From Bacteroidales bacterium (GTDB taxonomy: Bacteria > Bacteroidota > Bacteroidia > Bacteroidales > ML635J-15): a stretch of DNA of 64,000 bases. The stretch lies in contig JAFZRE010000036.1 of assembly GCA_017620015.1 (NCBI GenBank), positions 54,121 to 118,120 on the forward strand, given 5' to 3'. Positions within the stretch are counted from its first letter, which is position 1. Every line of letters starts with the position of its first letter. Under the pieces are notes generated by a model. That model did no database searches, was not told the origin of the DNA, and saw only the letters and a list, made by a program, of their open reading frames with translations. Positions 26,271 through 36,200 of the stretch are shown here, piece by piece. Both the position numbers and the translations under genes were made by a program.

Positions 26271-27323
26271 TCATTCCTCCTCCTCTTCCAAATACGGATT
26301 CTTTATCGTGAACTTGATTGTATCGGTGACTTCGCTTGCTGTAGCAAGTATTCCAAGTCCGTTCTTCACATTGGTTTTCACAAGGGTTGGCTCGGCAAAT
26401 GGATTGCCGTCGTTTTCAACGTACTGGTCGTATGATTTTAGATACTGGTAGTAGTCCTTGCTTATTGTTGCGATATGGACAATAAGTTCGTATTCGAATT
26501 CACGATAAAATGGCAAACTATCTATTCCTGGGTCTTCTGTTATGTTTTCTCCTTCATTTCCATTGTAGTTGTAATATTCTATTTCATAGAATGTTCCGTA
26601 AATATCCCTATAGTCCTGTGCCGAGAATTTAATTGAATAGTCTGTTCCGCTTATTATTTCATCAGAAAAGAACAAATTTGAATTATTGTGGCTATTATTA
26701 ACCGACATATCATTACATTCAAGGTTAAGCAAGTAACTGCTATCCAGCATTTCGTAAGAAAAATAATACCCGGAATGGTTATTTGTAATATATTCCACCA
26801 AATCATCGGGGAGCTTCCCTGCAACAGTTATCATATAGTAGTTTTCCTCGTTTGGGTTGTCGTTGAAATTCATGGAGATATCAAAATTTCCACCGTAATA
26901 GTACGAACCATCTTCGCTAGTAGCCATTTTTCCGCTTAGACTATTGATTGTGGTGGAGTTCGTCATTGTGGCTTCGGCCTCTATTGTTTCAAACTTGTCC
27001 TTGGAAACCTGGAATTTGTAGGTATGTCCAACCTTGGGAATGTATGCAGCATGGTAGTTGCCTTCGCCGTCGGAAATCGGTACGACCTGAAGCGGTTTGT
27101 CATCTTCGAATATTATTACATCTGCATCCGAAATCTTTACAATTTCCTTTGAATCAAGAATGTGCATGCTACGGCTTACTGTGAAGTCAATTTCGCTTGT
27201 GTTTGAAAGCACGCAATTGAGAACCAATTTTGGCTGCTTGTACTCAAACGGAAAATCAAGTGTCTTTTCGCAGGCTGCGAGTGCCAATGTAGAGGCTATA
27301 ATTATGTATATCAGCTTTTTCAT
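26271..27323 (-). CDS. DUF4249 lipoprotein, partner of TonB-dependent receptor
   Basis: 350 residues. Lipobox LAAC with Cys18. FEYKQPKLVLNCVLS near the start and FTVSRSMHILDS are typical of DUF4249, a Bacteroidetes family found next to SusC-like receptors. It begins 12 bases after the receptor gene on the same strand. By analogy with SusD it may cap the receptor at the outer membrane, but the fold is unrelated to SusD (beta-rich) and the substrate is unknown. The C-terminus ends in a short run of Glu. Confidence 0.85.
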   Translation of the reverse strand: MKKLIYIIIASTLALAACEKTLDFPFEYKQPKLVLNCVLSNTSEIDFTVSRSMHILDSKEIVKISDADVIIFEDDKPLQVVPISDGEGNYHAAYIPKVGHTYKFQVSKDKFETIEAEATMTNSTTINSLSGKMATSEDGSYYYGGNFDISMNFNDNPNEENYYMITVAGKLPDDLVEYITNNHSGYYFSYEMLDSSYLLNLECNDMSVNNSHNNSNLFFSDEIISGTDYSIKFSAQDYRDIYGTFYEIEYYNYNGNEGENITEDPGIDSLPFYREFEYELIVHIATISKDYYQYLKSYDQYVENDGNPFAEPTLVKTNVKNGLGILATASEVTDTIKFTIKNPYLEEEEE

Positions 27324-27335
27324 GTCTTTCCTGTT

Positions 27336-29681
27336 TTAGAATGTTTGTGAGAATTTTATTGACGGCATAATAGGGAATAGGCTTATCTGTTTCAGGCAGC
27401 GGTTGCCGTGGTTGTCGTAACCGAAATATAGGTAGAACGGATTCTGACGGCAGTAGGCATTGTAAACGCCAAGGCTCCAGATTCTTTCGCCCAGCTTGTT
27501 TTGTTTCTTGAAGTTAAAGTTGAAATCCAAACGATGGTAAGCTGGTGCCCTGAACGAGTTTCGTCCACCATATTCGCCAATCTCCACACCATTAAGTCCA
27601 TAGTAGCGACCATAGGCAAGCGTAACGGCATTGCCAGTGCCGAATACCCATGTCATTCCAAAGTCAAATTTTTCGCTTTTCTTGTAAATCAACGCTATGG
27701 CTATGTCGTGACGGCGGTCGTACTTGTACGGAAACTTTTCGCCGAAGTTAAGATTGTCGAACTTGCGCCAAGCCCACGACAATGTATAGCCTATCCAGCC
27801 AGTGATTTTTCCGGTGGTCTTGCGGGCAAGGAACTCAACGCCATACGACCATCCGCGTCCCATCTCAATCTTCGATTCCCAGTTGTCGGAAATACCGAAG
27901 AAACTTGCACCTTCCTTGTACTCAATAAGCCCCTTCATGTCTTTGTAGAAACCTTCGATGCTGAAATCCCACTTGTTGTGAAGGTTGTAGGCAAAACCGA
28001 GTGCGCCCTGCTGGCTGTGCTGCGGACGGATGGTGTCGGTGGCGGGTAGCCAGAGGTCGGTGGGCAAGCCTATGGTGCTGTTGGTGAGCAAGTGGACATA
28101 TTGCGTCATCATGGTGTAGGCTGCCTTCATCGAAAATTCTTCGGTGATTAGGAATCGTGCCGAAACGCGCGGCTCAACAGACTGGTAGTAATGTTTTTTG
28201 ACGATGAATCCCGAATAGTTCACACCGATGTCGGCTTTCAGACGTCCGGTAATGGTAATGTTGTCCGAAGCATAAACGTTTATTTCGGTGCCATATATTT
28301 CACGCGCACCAGTCTTCAGGTCTAGGCCATCGACATTGCCTACCGACTGCTTCAAAGCCGTTACTCCTGGCTTGAACACGTGGTATGTCGTTGATGCACC
28401 AAGTTTCAGTTCGTGCTTTGAAGCTGGGTAGTAGTTTAGGTCTATCTTTGCGCCGTAGTCGTTGATGCCCGAGAAGTAGTCGAACGAATATTTTTCTATC
28501 GACTCCTTGTTAGCAAGGTTGTCGTAGTTCATGTAGGTGTCGAACTTGTAGTTCGAGTATATGAGTGTTACATTAGAGAATAACTTCTGGTCGAACACAT
28601 GGTTCCATCGCATCGAAGTGGTGATGTTGCCCCAGTACAGACCCATGTCGGACTTGTCGTTGTAAAGTGTGTCGTAGTAGAAATATTCCTCTTCATTTTT
28701 GATGTAGGCCTTGTCGCGACCGAAGTAACCGCTCAGGAAAAGCCTGTCCTTGTCGCTGAACTTGTGGTTCAACTTCAGGTTTGCATCGTAGAAGTAATAT
28801 CCGGCCTTCAGTTTTTCGCCTCCGCCATTAGTCTTGTTTATCAAAGCAATTACAGGTGCTGCAAGTACATCTATATAGGTACGCCTTGCACTAAAAATGA
28901 ACGATGTGTGGTCTTTCCAGATAGGACCCTCCACCATAACCTTTGCAGCAATTGTACCTACCGAAAATTCGCCACCGTACTTCTTGTCGTTTCCTTCCTT
29001 TAGCCTAATGTCAATTACTGACGACAATCTTCCGCTGTATTGTGCAGGGAATCCGCCTTTTATAAGGTTGATGCTAGATATTGCATCGGGGTTGAACACC
29101 GAGAAGAATCCGAAAAGGTGGTTGGCATTGTAAACTGGCACGCCGTCGAGCAAGATGAGGTTCTGGTCGGGACCGCCACCGCGAACATAAATGCCGCTAG
29201 TACCCTCATTTCCCGACTGAACGCCTGGCATAAGCTGCAAGGTTTTCATGACATCGGCTTCGCCCATGAATACAGGTAAGGTCTTAAGTTGCTCCACCGG
29301 CAGTCGCACAATGCTCATCTGTACGTCCTTCACCATCTGGTCCGACTTGCTTTCGGTGATGACGACCTCGCTCAGCATATTGGACGAGTTGAGTTTTATG
29401 TTCAGTCGTATATCCTGGTCAATGTAGAAATTGTGGCTATATGCTCCGTATCCGATGTACGACACCACAAGGCTCACGCTGTCCTGCGGAAGGGTAAGGC
29501 TGAAATATCCGTATTCGTTAGTAGCAACGCCCAAGTGTGAGCGAGTGTCATATACATTTGCTCCGAAAAGTTTTTCCCCGCTTGCCGAATCCTGCACATA
29601 TCCGCTTATAGTGAACTTCTGACCGAAGGCAATAGTAGCGATAAATATATTGATAATCAGTAATATATACCTAAGCTTCAT
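27336..29681 (-). CDS. TonB-dependent outer-membrane receptor (SusC-like) with carboxypeptidase-like N-terminal domain
   Basis: 781 residues. Signal peptide (MKLRYILLIINIFIATIAFG), then a carboxypeptidase-regulatory-like domain at about 22-105 (SGYVQDSASGEKLFGANVYD, GVATNEYGYFSL), then the plug (from about 125: LKTLPVFMGEADVMKTLQLMPGVQSGNEGTSGIYVRGGGPDQNLILLDGVPVY) and a 22-strand-type barrel that ends in Phe. It transports a ligand across the outer membrane using TonB energy. The downstream DUF4249 lipoprotein should be its partner. The ligand is not obvious; no polysaccharide or iron genes are adjacent. Own promoter at 29698. Confidence 0.92.
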   Translation of the reverse strand: MKLRYILLIINIFIATIAFGQKFTISGYVQDSASGEKLFGANVYDTRSHLGVATNEYGYFSLTLPQDSVSLVVSYIGYGAYSHNFYIDQDIRLNIKLNSSNMLSEVVITESKSDQMVKDVQMSIVRLPVEQLKTLPVFMGEADVMKTLQLMPGVQSGNEGTSGIYVRGGGPDQNLILLDGVPVYNANHLFGFFSVFNPDAISSINLIKGGFPAQYSGRLSSVIDIRLKEGNDKKYGGEFSVGTIAAKVMVEGPIWKDHTSFIFSARRTYIDVLAAPVIALINKTNGGGEKLKAGYYFYDANLKLNHKFSDKDRLFLSGYFGRDKAYIKNEEEYFYYDTLYNDKSDMGLYWGNITTSMRWNHVFDQKLFSNVTLIYSNYKFDTYMNYDNLANKESIEKYSFDYFSGINDYGAKIDLNYYPASKHELKLGASTTYHVFKPGVTALKQSVGNVDGLDLKTGAREIYGTEINVYASDNITITGRLKADIGVNYSGFIVKKHYYQSVEPRVSARFLITEEFSMKAAYTMMTQYVHLLTNSTIGLPTDLWLPATDTIRPQHSQQGALGFAYNLHNKWDFSIEGFYKDMKGLIEYKEGASFFGISDNWESKIEMGRGWSYGVEFLARKTTGKITGWIGYTLSWAWRKFDNLNFGEKFPYKYDRRHDIAIALIYKKSEKFDFGMTWVFGTGNAVTLAYGRYYGLNGVEIGEYGGRNSFRAPAYHRLDFNFNFKKQNKLGERIWSLGVYNAYCRQNPFYLYFGYDNHGNRCLKQISLFPIMPSIKFSQTF

Positions 29682-29697
29682 TTCAAAAAAACTTTTT

Positions 29698-29706
29698 GCA
29701 AAAATA
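29698..29706 (-). promoter_or_regulatory. -7 box for the TonB receptor/DUF4249 operon
   Basis: Reads TATTTTTGC on the minus strand, 16 bases before the ATG at 29681, so the leader would be short. Confidence 0.5.
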
Positions 29707-29789
29707 TCATTATATTTAAAACGTTAGCAACAAATAATTATTGTGGTATAAGTCGTATTTCGAGCATAATGCAATATTTGAATAGGAGC

Positions 29790-29825
29790 CTTACCCTTCG
29801 ACTGACGCTCAGGGTGCGGGAATTA
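29790..29825. repeat. Single TTCGAC-type repeat
   Basis: CCCTTCGACTGACGCTCAGG and GTGCGGGAATTAG match one arm of the palindromic family (compare 17353 and 20909). No inverted partner is nearby. Confidence 0.5.
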
Positions 29826-29953
29826 GTTTTCAAATGAAAGAACCAGGTGAAAAAGTATTAACGCGAAAAAAAATCTTGCATCATAACGGAATATTCATTT
29901 TCTTTGCAAAAAAATTATTTATTCATAATACAAAACTTAAAGGAGATAAAATT

Positions 29954-30361
29954 ATGGCAGAAGAACTCGAAAACAAGCCTGTAGAAAACAATGCACAGAC
30001 AGAGGTTACACCTGAAGATGTACAGAACAACAAGGCATTTGCAATTCTTGCATATTTCTGGTTGTTGGTATTGGTTCCAATATTTGCAGCAAAGGAATCA
30101 AAATTTGCACGTTTCCACGCAAATCAAGGTCTTGTACTTTGCATCGTTGAAACAGCATGGTGGTTGATTAACTTCATAATCACAGCAATATTAATACACA
30201 CCTTGTCATGGAGCACTTTGTGGTTATTGTCGTTGTGGGGAGTAATTTACTGGTTGGTTAGCGTTGGTATCTTTGTATTCGCAATCATCGGTATTGTAAA
30301 CGCAGCACAAGGAAGCGTAAAGCCGTTACCAATTTTCGGCAAATACAAAATCTTGAAATAG
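29954..30361 (+). CDS. Small membrane protein (DUF4870/Tic20-like)
   Basis: 135 residues from the ATG at 29954, which has AGGAG nearby (29940-29944); upstream in-frame codons look non-coding. The acidic N-terminus (EELENKPVENNAQTEVTPEDVQ) is followed by NKAFAILAYFWLLVLVPIFAA, KFARFHANQGLVLCIVE, and two more hydrophobic segments ending in IVNAAQGSVKPLPIFGKYKIL. This pattern (three to four helices, conserved ARFHxNQG) fits the DUF4870/Tic20-like family of small membrane proteins; function unknown. It is followed by a strong terminator, so it is transcribed alone. Confidence 0.75.
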   Translation: MAEELENKPVENNAQTEVTPEDVQNNKAFAILAYFWLLVLVPIFAAKESKFARFHANQGLVLCIVETAWWLINFIITAILIHTLSWSTLWLLSLWGVIYWLVSVGIFVFAIIGIVNAAQGSVKPLPIFGKYKILK

Positions 30362-30392
30362 GCAAAAATTTAAAATTAGACTTTATTTTCTT

Positions 30393-30420
30393 GGCTCTCA
30401 TTCGTGGGAGCCATTTTTTT
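30393..30420 (+). terminator. Rho-independent terminator
   Basis: GGCTCTCA-ttcg-TGGGAGCC stem followed by ATTTTTTT, 31 bases after the stop of the small membrane protein. Confidence 0.85.
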
Positions 30421-30465
30421 GCAAAAAAATCTCATCAAACATATTCACAAGTCATTTTTTTTATG

Positions 30466-30474
30466 TAGGTTTGC
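30466..30474 (+). promoter_or_regulatory. -7 box for P5C dehydrogenase
   Basis: TAGGTTTGC matches TAnnTTTGC, 36 bases before the ATG at 30511. Confidence 0.55.
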
Positions 30475-30510
30475 AAATCAAAAAAATTAACAAAACAAAA
30501 TAAAATTATT

Positions 30511-32145
30511 ATGAATAACGCATTATTCTCATTCAGAGAGCCGAAGAACGAACCGGGATTCTCTTACGCACCCGGAACTCCAGAAAGACAATTGTTGAAA
30601 GAAGAACTCGAACGTCAGTTCAACCAGTGCATCGAAATTCCTTGCATCATTGGCGGTAAGGAAGTTAAGACCGGTGACATGGGTACTGTAGTTATGCCTA
30701 CAAACCACAAGCACGTGCTTGCAAAGTACCACAAGGTTGGCAAGAAGGAAGTACAGATGGCTATCGACGCTGCATTGGCAGCTAAGAAGCAGTGGGAAGA
30801 CACTCCTTGGATTGAACGTGCTTCCATCATGATGCGTATCGGTGAACTTCTTTCGAAGAAATACAGATATGTAATCAACGCAGCCACAATGCTCGGTCAG
30901 GGCAAGAACCCGATGCAGGCCGAAATCGACAGCGCACAGGAAACTATCGACTTCCTCCGCTTCAACTCGTACTTTGCATCGAAGATTTACGCTCAGCAGC
31001 CAATCTCCGACAATTCGGTACTCAACCGCAACGAATACCGCGCAATGGAAGGATTCGTTTACGCAATCACTCCATTCAACTTCACATCAATCGCTTGCAA
31101 CCTCAACATTTCGCCAGTATTGATGGGTAATGTTACCATTTGGAAGCCGGCAACTACCGCTATCCTCTCCAACTACTACCTGATGAAGATTTTCCAGGAA
31201 GCAGGTTTGCCAGACGGCGTTATCAACTTCCTTCCGGGCAAGGGTTCGGTTATCAGCAGCGTTGCTTTCACATCACCGCACCTTGCAGGTATCCACTTCA
31301 CCGGTAGCACATCTACTTTCAAGGCATTCTGGAAGCAGATTGGCGACAACATCGACAAGTACAACACATATCCAAAGATTGTCGGCGAAACTGGCGGTAA
31401 GGACTTCATCTTCGCTCACAAGTCGGCTGACCCGCGCGAACTCGCAGTTGCAATCGTACGCGGTGCCTTCGAATTCCAGGGACAGAAGTGCTCGGCTGCT
31501 TCACGCGCATACATTCCAAAGTCGTTGTGGGACGAAACCTTGAAGAATGTTAAGGAAATGATGAAGACCGTAAAGGTTGGCGATGTATTCGACTTCACAA
31601 ACTTCGTAAACGCAGTCATCGACGAAGATTCGTTCGACAAGATTGCAGGTTACATCGACAGGGCAAAGAAGTCGCGCAAGGCTAAGATTGCTCTCGGTGG
31701 AACATACGACAAGAAGGTTGGCTACTTCATCGACCCGACCATCATCGTTACTACCGACCCGCACTACGAGGCTATCCAGGAAGAAATGTTCGGTCCAGTT
31801 ATCACCGTTTTCGTTTACGACGACGACAAATATACCGAAACTCTTCACCTCTGCGACGAAACTTCGCCATACGCACTTACAGGTTCAATCTTTGCAAAGT
31901 GCCGCTATGCAATCATCGAAGCCGAAAACGTACTTCGTCACGCAGCTGGAAACTTCTACATCAACGACAAGCCGACAGGCGCAGTTGTTGGCAACCAGCC
32001 ATTCGGCGGTGCAAGGGCATCGGGTACCAACGACAAGGCAGGTAGCGAACTCAACCTCTACAGATGGATTAGCACCCGCTCGATTAAGGAAACTTTCTGC
32101 CCACCGACAGAATATGGTTACCCATTCCTTGGTAAGGACAAATAA
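30511..32145 (+). CDS. pruA: L-glutamate gamma-semialdehyde (1-pyrroline-5-carboxylate) dehydrogenase
   Basis: 544 residues, cytoplasmic aldehyde dehydrogenase that oxidises glutamate semialdehyde to glutamate with NAD, the last step of proline (and arginine/ornithine) degradation. The N-terminus FSFREPKNEPGFSYAPGTPER is typical of the Bacteroidetes/eukaryote-like P5CDH group. GETGGKDF places the general base at Glu293 and FQGQKCSAASRA the nucleophile at Cys327. Strong codon bias suggests high expression. Own promoter and terminator, so it is a single-gene unit; no proline dehydrogenase in the window. Confidence 0.95.
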   Translation: MNNALFSFREPKNEPGFSYAPGTPERQLLKEELERQFNQCIEIPCIIGGKEVKTGDMGTVVMPTNHKHVLAKYHKVGKKEVQMAIDAALAAKKQWEDTPWIERASIMMRIGELLSKKYRYVINAATMLGQGKNPMQAEIDSAQETIDFLRFNSYFASKIYAQQPISDNSVLNRNEYRAMEGFVYAITPFNFTSIACNLNISPVLMGNVTIWKPATTAILSNYYLMKIFQEAGLPDGVINFLPGKGSVISSVAFTSPHLAGIHFTGSTSTFKAFWKQIGDNIDKYNTYPKIVGETGGKDFIFAHKSADPRELAVAIVRGAFEFQGQKCSAASRAYIPKSLWDETLKNVKEMMKTVKVGDVFDFTNFVNAVIDEDSFDKIAGYIDRAKKSRKAKIALGGTYDKKVGYFIDPTIIVTTDPHYEAIQEEMFGPVITVFVYDDDKYTETLHLCDETSPYALTGSIFAKCRYAIIEAENVLRHAAGNFYINDKPTGAVVGNQPFGGARASGTNDKAGSELNLYRWISTRSIKETFCPPTEYGYPFLGKDK

Positions 32146-32170
32146 TTAAAATTCTTTTCATAGGTACTAA

Positions 32171-32201
32171 GGGCGATGGCATTGGCTGTCGCTCTTTTTT
32201 T
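32171..32201 (+). terminator. Rho-independent terminator after P5C dehydrogenase
   Basis: GGGCGA...TCGCTC stem (one G-T pair) with a 12-base loop and a run of seven T, 25 bases after the stop. Confidence 0.8.
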
Positions 32202-32208
32202 GCTGATT

Positions 32209-32475
32209 ATTGTTGTTCGCTAAATCTTCTATAGGGTCATTCCGAAAAGCTGAACGAACAGCAAAAGGAACGTTGCTTGTGAGTTCGCTTATCCGGAATC
32301 TGCTGCTGGATAGTCATTTAACAGATTACGGATAGCAGTCTTCACAACGCTCCCCATTCTGTATCGCGTGTTTCGACTAGCTTCCGAAATGACAAGCCCT
32401 TTTATTTATATGTTATATAAATACTTGATAATATTATAATTACATCAATAGTCCCAATTTTTAGCGGACAACAAT
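32209..32475. mobile_element. MITE-like element, copy B, with terminal inverted repeats
   Basis: Left end ATTGTTGTTCGCTAAATCTT. The right end on the other strand reads ATTGTTGTCCGCTAAAAATT. Inner inverted pair GTCATTCCGAAAAGCT (32236) and AGCTTCCGAAATGAC (32381). It shares with copy A (6400-6696) the blocks GGAACGT, TAACAGATT, CAGTCTTCACAACGCTCCCC and CGCGTGTT. No ORF. It sits directly between the terminator of one gene and the promoter of the next, and its right end is about 25 bases from the -7 box at 32500. Confidence 0.6.
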
Positions 32476-32499
32476 ATTTGCAGATACGGATTTATTTCC

Positions 32500-32508
32500 T
32501 ATTTTTGC
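32500..32508 (+). promoter_or_regulatory. -7 box for the three-repeat Cys protein
   Basis: TATTTTTGC matches TAnnTTTGC, 26 bases before the ATG at 32535. The end of MITE-like copy B lies where the -33 element would be. Confidence 0.55.
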
Positions 32509-32534
32509 ACATTATTAATATAAATGTATAGGAT

Positions 32535-33215
32535 ATGAGAAACTTATTCATGATTGTGCTTTGCGCAACTTTGGCATTAGTTACTGTAAATGCATTTGGA
32601 CAGAAGCCTGCGAAGCAAACGAAGCAAGTTAAACCGGCAAAGGGAACAATCTCGCAGAATACAGCGGTCAAGCCGTCAGGGACTACGGAGAAGTGCTGGA
32701 AAATTACTGGACAGAATGGTGACATAGAATTTAGGTGGGATACAGAAACCAATGTAACCCGATGGATTAACGAAATGCGTACACAGCATAACGAAATATA
32801 TTCTTATACTTCGTGCACCCATAAAACGGTAGAAGCTTGCGATGCAAACAACGAAAAATGCCAGCCTAAGAAATGCTGGAAGATAACAGGTACCAAGAGT
32901 GGACAAGGATATGAGCAATATCTTTGGTCAACCGAAACAGTGGCAAGACGTAAGGCTGCATCGCTTCGAAGCAACGGATACCTGCAGGTAAAATATGAAG
33001 AAACTCCTGCCAACGATGAAAAGTCGTGCCATGCCCCAACAACAAACACAAATCCTAACGAGGCTACATGCTGGAAGATAACTATCGGCAACACAGTCAC
33101 TTATCTTTGGGGATACGAACAAGATGTACAAGCAACTGTAAATGATGCCCGTAATTCGGGACAGACTGCTTCTTACGAATTGACTCCTAATAAGACAAAG
33201 GATTCTTGCTACTGA
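32535..33215 (+). CDS. Exported protein with three CWKIT repeats
   Basis: 226 residues with signal peptide (RNLFMIVLCATLALVTVNAFGQ) and a Lys-rich linker (about 23-50). Three units of 47-52 residues follow. Each begins with CWKIT, has an Arg/Trp-Asp/Ser-Thr-Glu core (RWDTET, LWSTET, LWGYEQ), a helix, and a YxxT strand, and ends in Cys: Cys54-Cys102, Cys114-Cys165, Cys179-Cys225. The first-last pairing suggests one disulfide per unit in the periplasm or outside (inference). I do not recognise the family. Flanked by its own promoter and terminator. Confidence 0.7.
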   Translation: MRNLFMIVLCATLALVTVNAFGQKPAKQTKQVKPAKGTISQNTAVKPSGTTEKCWKITGQNGDIEFRWDTETNVTRWINEMRTQHNEIYSYTSCTHKTVEACDANNEKCQPKKCWKITGTKSGQGYEQYLWSTETVARRKAASLRSNGYLQVKYEETPANDEKSCHAPTTNTNPNEATCWKITIGNTVTYLWGYEQDVQATVNDARNSGQTASYELTPNKTKDSCY

Positions 33216-33240
33216 TAAGGTAACTTTTATAACCATAAGG

Positions 33241-33269
33241 AAGGAATGCAACAATGCGTTCCTTTTTTT
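33241..33269 (+). terminator. Rho-independent terminator
   Basis: AAGGAATGC-aacaat-GCGTTCCTT stem followed by a T run, 25 bases after the stop of the CWKIT protein. Confidence 0.85.
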
Positions 33270-36200
33270 ATTGCCTGCCCGTTAGTTTTTTTCTCGTAAA
33301 TTGCCAAAATGTTAGTAAATTGCGCCCAAATTTGTTTCACTTGAAATGCGGTAGGATAATATTGATTCTGCTGATGCTTGGCATGCTGTCGCTGCCTGCA
33401 TTTTCGCAGTTCTACAACGGACATCAGATGAGGTTCGGCAAAAACCGCGTGCAGTTCGACGAGTTTGAATGGTACTACTACCGCTATCCACAGTTCGACA
33501 CCTATTTCTACGCTGGTGGCAGCGATATGGCCGAGATGGCAAGTGCAATTGTAACCGAGATGATTCCTCAGCTCGAAACTTTCTTCGACCACAAGCTCGA
33601 AAAGCGAATGATTCTTGTCATGTTCCAGAACCTTTCCGACTTCAGGCAGAGCAATATCGGGCTTAACACCGATGCCGACGAGTACAACATCGGCGGGACG
33701 CTCAAGGTTATCGACAACACCGCTTTCGTTTATATGGAAATCGACCGTCAGAAATTCCGCGAACAGGTCGTGGCTGCAATTTCAAACATCATTCTCAACG
33801 AAATCATCTACGGTTCAAACATAAAGAACAAGATTGCAAATAATACCCTTATCGGCATGCCCGAATGGTACACAAGCGGACTTGTGGCCTACGTTTCGCG
33901 CGACTGGGACTCCGATGCCGACAACCTGAACAAAGTCTATGCCCTGTCAAACAAATTTAGCAACATAAACCAGCTGTCGGGCACCGATGCCGAAACAATT
34001 GGCTTTGCAATATGGAACTACGTGGCGAAAACTTATGGTCCTCAGGTGATTTCAAACATATTGTATCTTACAAGAATAACCAAAAGTGTAGAAAATGCGT
34101 TCATGTACGTGCTCGGTGTAAACCTGAAGACTTTGCAGGAAAGCTGGACCGAATACTACAGAACACAATACGAGGATTTCAACGCTACCGCCGGGGAACC
34201 ACAGGGAAAGGATGTGCTTAAACGAAGCCGCAAAAACGTTACTTATGCACAGGCACAGTACAATTCCAACACCGACATGATGACCTGGAGCGAAAACAAG
34301 TTCGGCAAATATTGGATTAAAACCTACGACTTTGGCAATGAAAAGCGGAAGACAATATTCCGGCGCGAACATAAGCTCGACCAGATTATCGACAATACAT
34401 ATCCCGTGGTAAGGTGGCATCCGTCGGGCAAAATGCTCGGCTTCATGATTGAAAAGAAAGGCGAAATATATTACTCTACCTATCAGTTCGAGACAAAGAA
34501 GCGAAACGAAATCCAGATGCCTTCGATGGAAAAGATAAATTCGTTCGATTACTCAGCCGACGGACAGAACCTTGTGATTGCCGGATTCAACAACGGGCAG
34601 TCGGACATTTTTATCTACAATATCCCAGGAAATACCATCGAGAACATTACTTTTGACGAGGCCGACGACTACGACCCCTTGTATGTCAACAAGTCGAAGC
34701 AGATAGTGTTCGCATCAAACAGGGATGAGGAAAAACTTGGCTCGAAAAAGGACAATTCCGTTGCAACACAAGATTTTACCGATATATATGTATATGACAT
34801 TGCCAGCAAGTCAATAAGCCGTGTCACCGAAACGCCTAATGCTTCAGAAACAATGCCGTTCAAGCTGGGCGAGGACTATTTCTTCCTATCCGACAAAAAT
34901 GGAATCAAGAACCTCTACACCACAAAACTCGATTCGACGGTAAGTTTCATCGATACCACTACGCATTACTCATACACATACCACACAGCACAACTTTCTA
35001 ATTACCAATACAATATACAGAATGCCGGTTACGACAAATTTTCAAATGATATTGGCGTAAGCTATCGCGACAACAAGAAATTCCGTATCATAAAAAGAGG
35101 AAAATCTGCCGAAATTGACACTGAAGTTAGCAATACCGTAACAAGAAACCTTTTCGAGGCAGCAGAAAAGAAGAGGTCGGATGAAAGCAACTATGAGATT
35201 CCAACCGATAATAACCCCACAGACGGCAACGAGATAAACATAAATGATTATTCTTTCGATTCCGAGGCTTTGGAAAAGGTAACCAAGAAGAAACAGGAGC
35301 CTAAGGATGTAAATAAGGTACGCACATCGAAATACCATACTACATTCTACACCAACTACCTTATGACGCAGGTCGATTTCAGCTATCTGTTCAACTCATA
35401 CCAGAAATATACTGGAAGTGCGTTCTATTTCAATCCTGGCTTCAACTTGATATTCAAGGTGGGAACAGCCGACTTGTTCGAGGACTACCGGATCAGTGCT
35501 GGTTTCCGCTTCGATGTAGGTATGGATGGCAACGAGTATTTGCTGACAATAGAGAATCTTAAACATCGCTGGAACAGGCAGTTGGTTCTGCATAGGCAGG
35601 TTGTTTCCGACTACGACAAAAACTACACCAAGTCGTTGACCCACGAAGTATTCTATATTCTTCGTTATCCGTTCTCGCAGGTCGATGCCATGCAGTTTAC
35701 CGCAAACATCAGGCAGAACAAGGATGTTTTCCTGTCAACCGACCTTAACGCCTTGGAAAAGCCCGACACTTATGACTACTGGGGAAGCATAAAGGCTGAA
35801 TATATTTTCGATAACAGCAAGGAACTAGCAACAAACATATTGTCTGGAATGAGGTTCAAGGTTTTCGCCGAGGCTTTCATGCAGTTCGACAAGAAAAAGA
35901 CCGATATGGAAGTTGTCGGTGCCGATTTCCGGTATTACCAGCCAATACACCGTTCGCTGATTTTTGCGTTCAGGGCGGCTACCAGCGCTTCTTTCGGCAA
36001 TGCAAAACTAATCTACTATCTTGGCGGTATCGACAACTGGATAAATGTAGTTCCCAAACAGCCGATGTTCAATACAAACATCAAGATTGACCCCGAAATA
36101 AATTATGTATATCAAGCAGTTGCGACTAATCTTCGCGGTTTTAACCAGAACATTCGCAACGGGACAAATTTTGCCGTCACAAACTTCGAGTTGCGTTTCC

